Shown here piece by piece: positions 62,767-64,000 of a stretch of 64,000 nucleotides of DNA. The position numbers and the translations under genes were made by a program. The first letter of the stretch is position 1, and every line of letters starts with the position of its first letter. The stretch is from assembly GCA_045637445.1 (NCBI GenBank), contig JAZTZN010000013.1:1-64000 (forward strand), read 5' to 3'. The DNA is from Lepagella sp045637445 (GTDB lineage: Bacteria > Bacteroidota > Bacteroidia > Bacteroidales > Muribaculaceae). Under the pieces are notes generated by a model, which made no database searches, had not been told where the DNA came from, and saw only the letters and a program-made list of their open reading frames with translations.

Positions 62767-64000
62767 ATGAAAGAAATTCGCGTATTATCGCCTACAGCCA
62801 TCCTTGGCTACGGATTCCCTGAAGAATCATTCAACGAGGGTATGAGACGCAAACCTCACGTTATTGCTGTTGATGCTGGTTCGACTGACCCGGGTCCATA
62901 CTATCTCGGTGCAGGATACTCATTCACCGACAAAAACGCAGTTAAACGTGACCTTTCAATCATGATCCCGGCAGCCCTCGAAGCTGGCATTCCTGTAATG
63001 ATCGGCACAGCCGGAGGTAGTGGTGCTCGCCCTCACGTTGAGGAAACAATCGAAATCATCAAAGAAATCGCTAAAGAAAAAGACATTCACTTCAAACTCG
63101 CTGTAATCCAATCAGAATTTGAAAAAGAGTTTGTAAAAGAAAAAATACGCAAAGGCGATGTAATGCCTCTTGGTCCTGTCGATGAATTGACAGAAGCTGA
63201 TGTTGATGAATCAATCCACATCGTAGCTCAAATGGGCGAAGAGCCATTTATCAAAGCGCTTGAAAGCGGTGCTAACGTTATTCTCGCCGGTCGTAGCTAC
63301 GACCCATGCGAATTCTCTGCTCTTGCTATCCAACAAGGCTTCGATCGCGCATTAGCTATCCACATGGGTAAAATCCTTGAATGTGCAGCTATTACTGCAC
63401 TCCCTGGTAGCGGTAGCGACTGTATGCTTGGCACTCTTAAAGAAGACAGCTTCGTCGTAGAGCCTCTTAACCCAATTCGCAAATGTACAGCACTCTCTGT
63501 TGCTGCTCACTCACTCTACGAAAAATCAAACCCATACTTCCTTCCTGGTCCTGGTGGTGCTCTTGACTTGCACGAAACTAAGTTCAACCAACTTAGCGAC
63601 ACTCAAGTAGAAGTAAGCGGTACTAAATTCGTTCCTACAGAAGAATACTTCGTAAAACTCGAAGGCGTTCGTCGCGTAGGTTATCGCACTATGTCGCCTG
63701 CTGCAACTCATGACCCAATCATGATTTCTCAAATCGACACAATCGTAGAAAAAGTTAAAGAACGTGTGATCGACAACTTCCGTAACTCAGGAATGAAAGA
63801 TTTCCACCTTGACTTCAAGATTTATGGCAAGAAAGGCGTAATGAACATGTTCCCTAAAACAGCAGACTCTACATCTGACGAACTTCTTATCATCATTGAA
63901 GCTGTAGCTCCAACACAAGAAGAAGCTAACACAATTTGTGGTTTTGCTCGTTCTACAATGCTTCACTACGGCTACGAAGGACGTATCTCTACTGCAGGAA
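62767..64000 (+). CDS. AtuA/DUF1446-family protein (partial, runs off the window)
   Basis: 411 codons are visible from ATG 62767 to the window end without a stop. The sequence has AtuA-type motifs: VIAVDAGSTDPGPYYLGAG near residue 40, GTAGGSGARPHVE, LAGRSYDPCEFSAL and FLPGPGGALDLHETKF. The name comes from acyclic terpene utilisation, but homologues also sit in other gene clusters and no reaction is firmly established. Its place right after methylaspartate ammonia-lyase suggests a step acting on mesaconate or citramalate, or a supporting role. A DUF4387-type partner would be expected just beyond the window. Confidence 0.85.
   Translation, partial: MKEIRVLSPTAILGYGFPEESFNEGMRRKPHVIAVDAGSTDPGPYYLGAGYSFTDKNAVKRDLSIMIPAALEAGIPVMIGTAGGSGARPHVEETIEIIKEIAKEKDIHFKLAVIQSEFEKEFVKEKIRKGDVMPLGPVDELTEADVDESIHIVAQMGEEPFIKALESGANVILAGRSYDPCEFSALAIQQGFDRALAIHMGKILECAAITALPGSGSDCMLGTLKEDSFVVEPLNPIRKCTALSVAAHSLYEKSNPYFLPGPGGALDLHETKFNQLSDTQVEVSGTKFVPTEEYFVKLEGVRRVGYRTMSPAATHDPIMISQIDTIVEKVKERVIDNFRNSGMKDFHLDFKIYGKKGVMNMFPKTADSTSDELLIIIEAVAPTQEEANTICGFARSTMLHYGYEGRISTAG

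Overview
The window looks like a chromosomal segment from a member of the Bacteroidales (phylum Bacteroidota). The evidence is the gene order of the tRNA-tuf-secE-nusG-rplKAJL-rpoBC block, GldH and PSP1/RicT neighbours, type IX secretion (T9SS) C-terminal sorting domains, a gingipain-like C25 peptidase, DUF4954, and many promoters of the Bacteroides form TTTG-(19-20 bp)-TAnnTTTG. I cannot fix the genus from sequence alone. I saw no insertion sequence, integrase, prophage or CRISPR array.

Layout. 1-2 kb: a TPR membrane regulator and a fragment of a small secreted-protein gene. 2-21.3 kb (minus strand): core information processing, namely rpoC, rpoB, rplL, rplJ, rplA, rplK, nusG, secE, five tRNAs, tuf, glmS (glucosamine synthesis), an NCS2 purine permease, tsf, rpsB, rpsI and rplM. 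21.7-30.3 kb: an accessory block with a triplicated-domain T9SS cargo, a C25 peptidase, a tail-fibre-chaperone-like T9SS cargo, a small secreted protein and a second TPR regulator. The two TPR regulators share an almost identical first ~95 mature residues, then diverge completely. 30.3-37.1 kb: zapB-like, zapA, a structured intergenic region, rny, ricT, gldH, M24 peptidase and cca, all co-directional. 37.3-43.6 kb (plus strand): a stand-alone sorting-domain-like protein, an L,D-transpeptidase-like lipoprotein, ilvE, an HD hydrolase and lptD. 43.7-51.7 kb (minus): small membrane and lipoproteins, rpsA, DUF4954, hflX and an OmpH/Skp-like lipoprotein. 51.8-55.6 kb (plus): two paralogous M20 dipeptidases flanking an N-acetylmuramidase. 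55.7-56.1 kb: an orphan promoter with no reading frame behind it. 56.2-64 kb: a class I fumarase diverging from a glutamate-fermentation operon (glutamate mutase S, its reactivase L, mutase E, methylaspartate ammonia-lyase, and a partial AtuA/DUF1446 gene cut by the window end).

How the genes work together. The last block encodes the methylaspartate route: glutamate to 3-methylaspartate (B12 mutase) to mesaconate plus ammonia. The divergent class I fumarase could supply the next hydration (mesaconate to citramalate), and the dipeptidases upstream could feed amino acids into it. The accessory block pairs exported proteins with membrane TPR regulators.

Most unusual observations: (1) the only tuf gene here has two substitutions in the invariant GTP-binding loop (Asp to Tyr and Thr to Pro), and two neighbouring tRNA-Thr genes carry stem mismatches; (2) the swapped N-terminal module and leaderless-looking promoters of the two TPR regulators; (3) the fumarase and AtuA genes attached to the methylaspartate pathway; (4) an orphan promoter with a 5' hairpin that probably makes a non-coding RNA.
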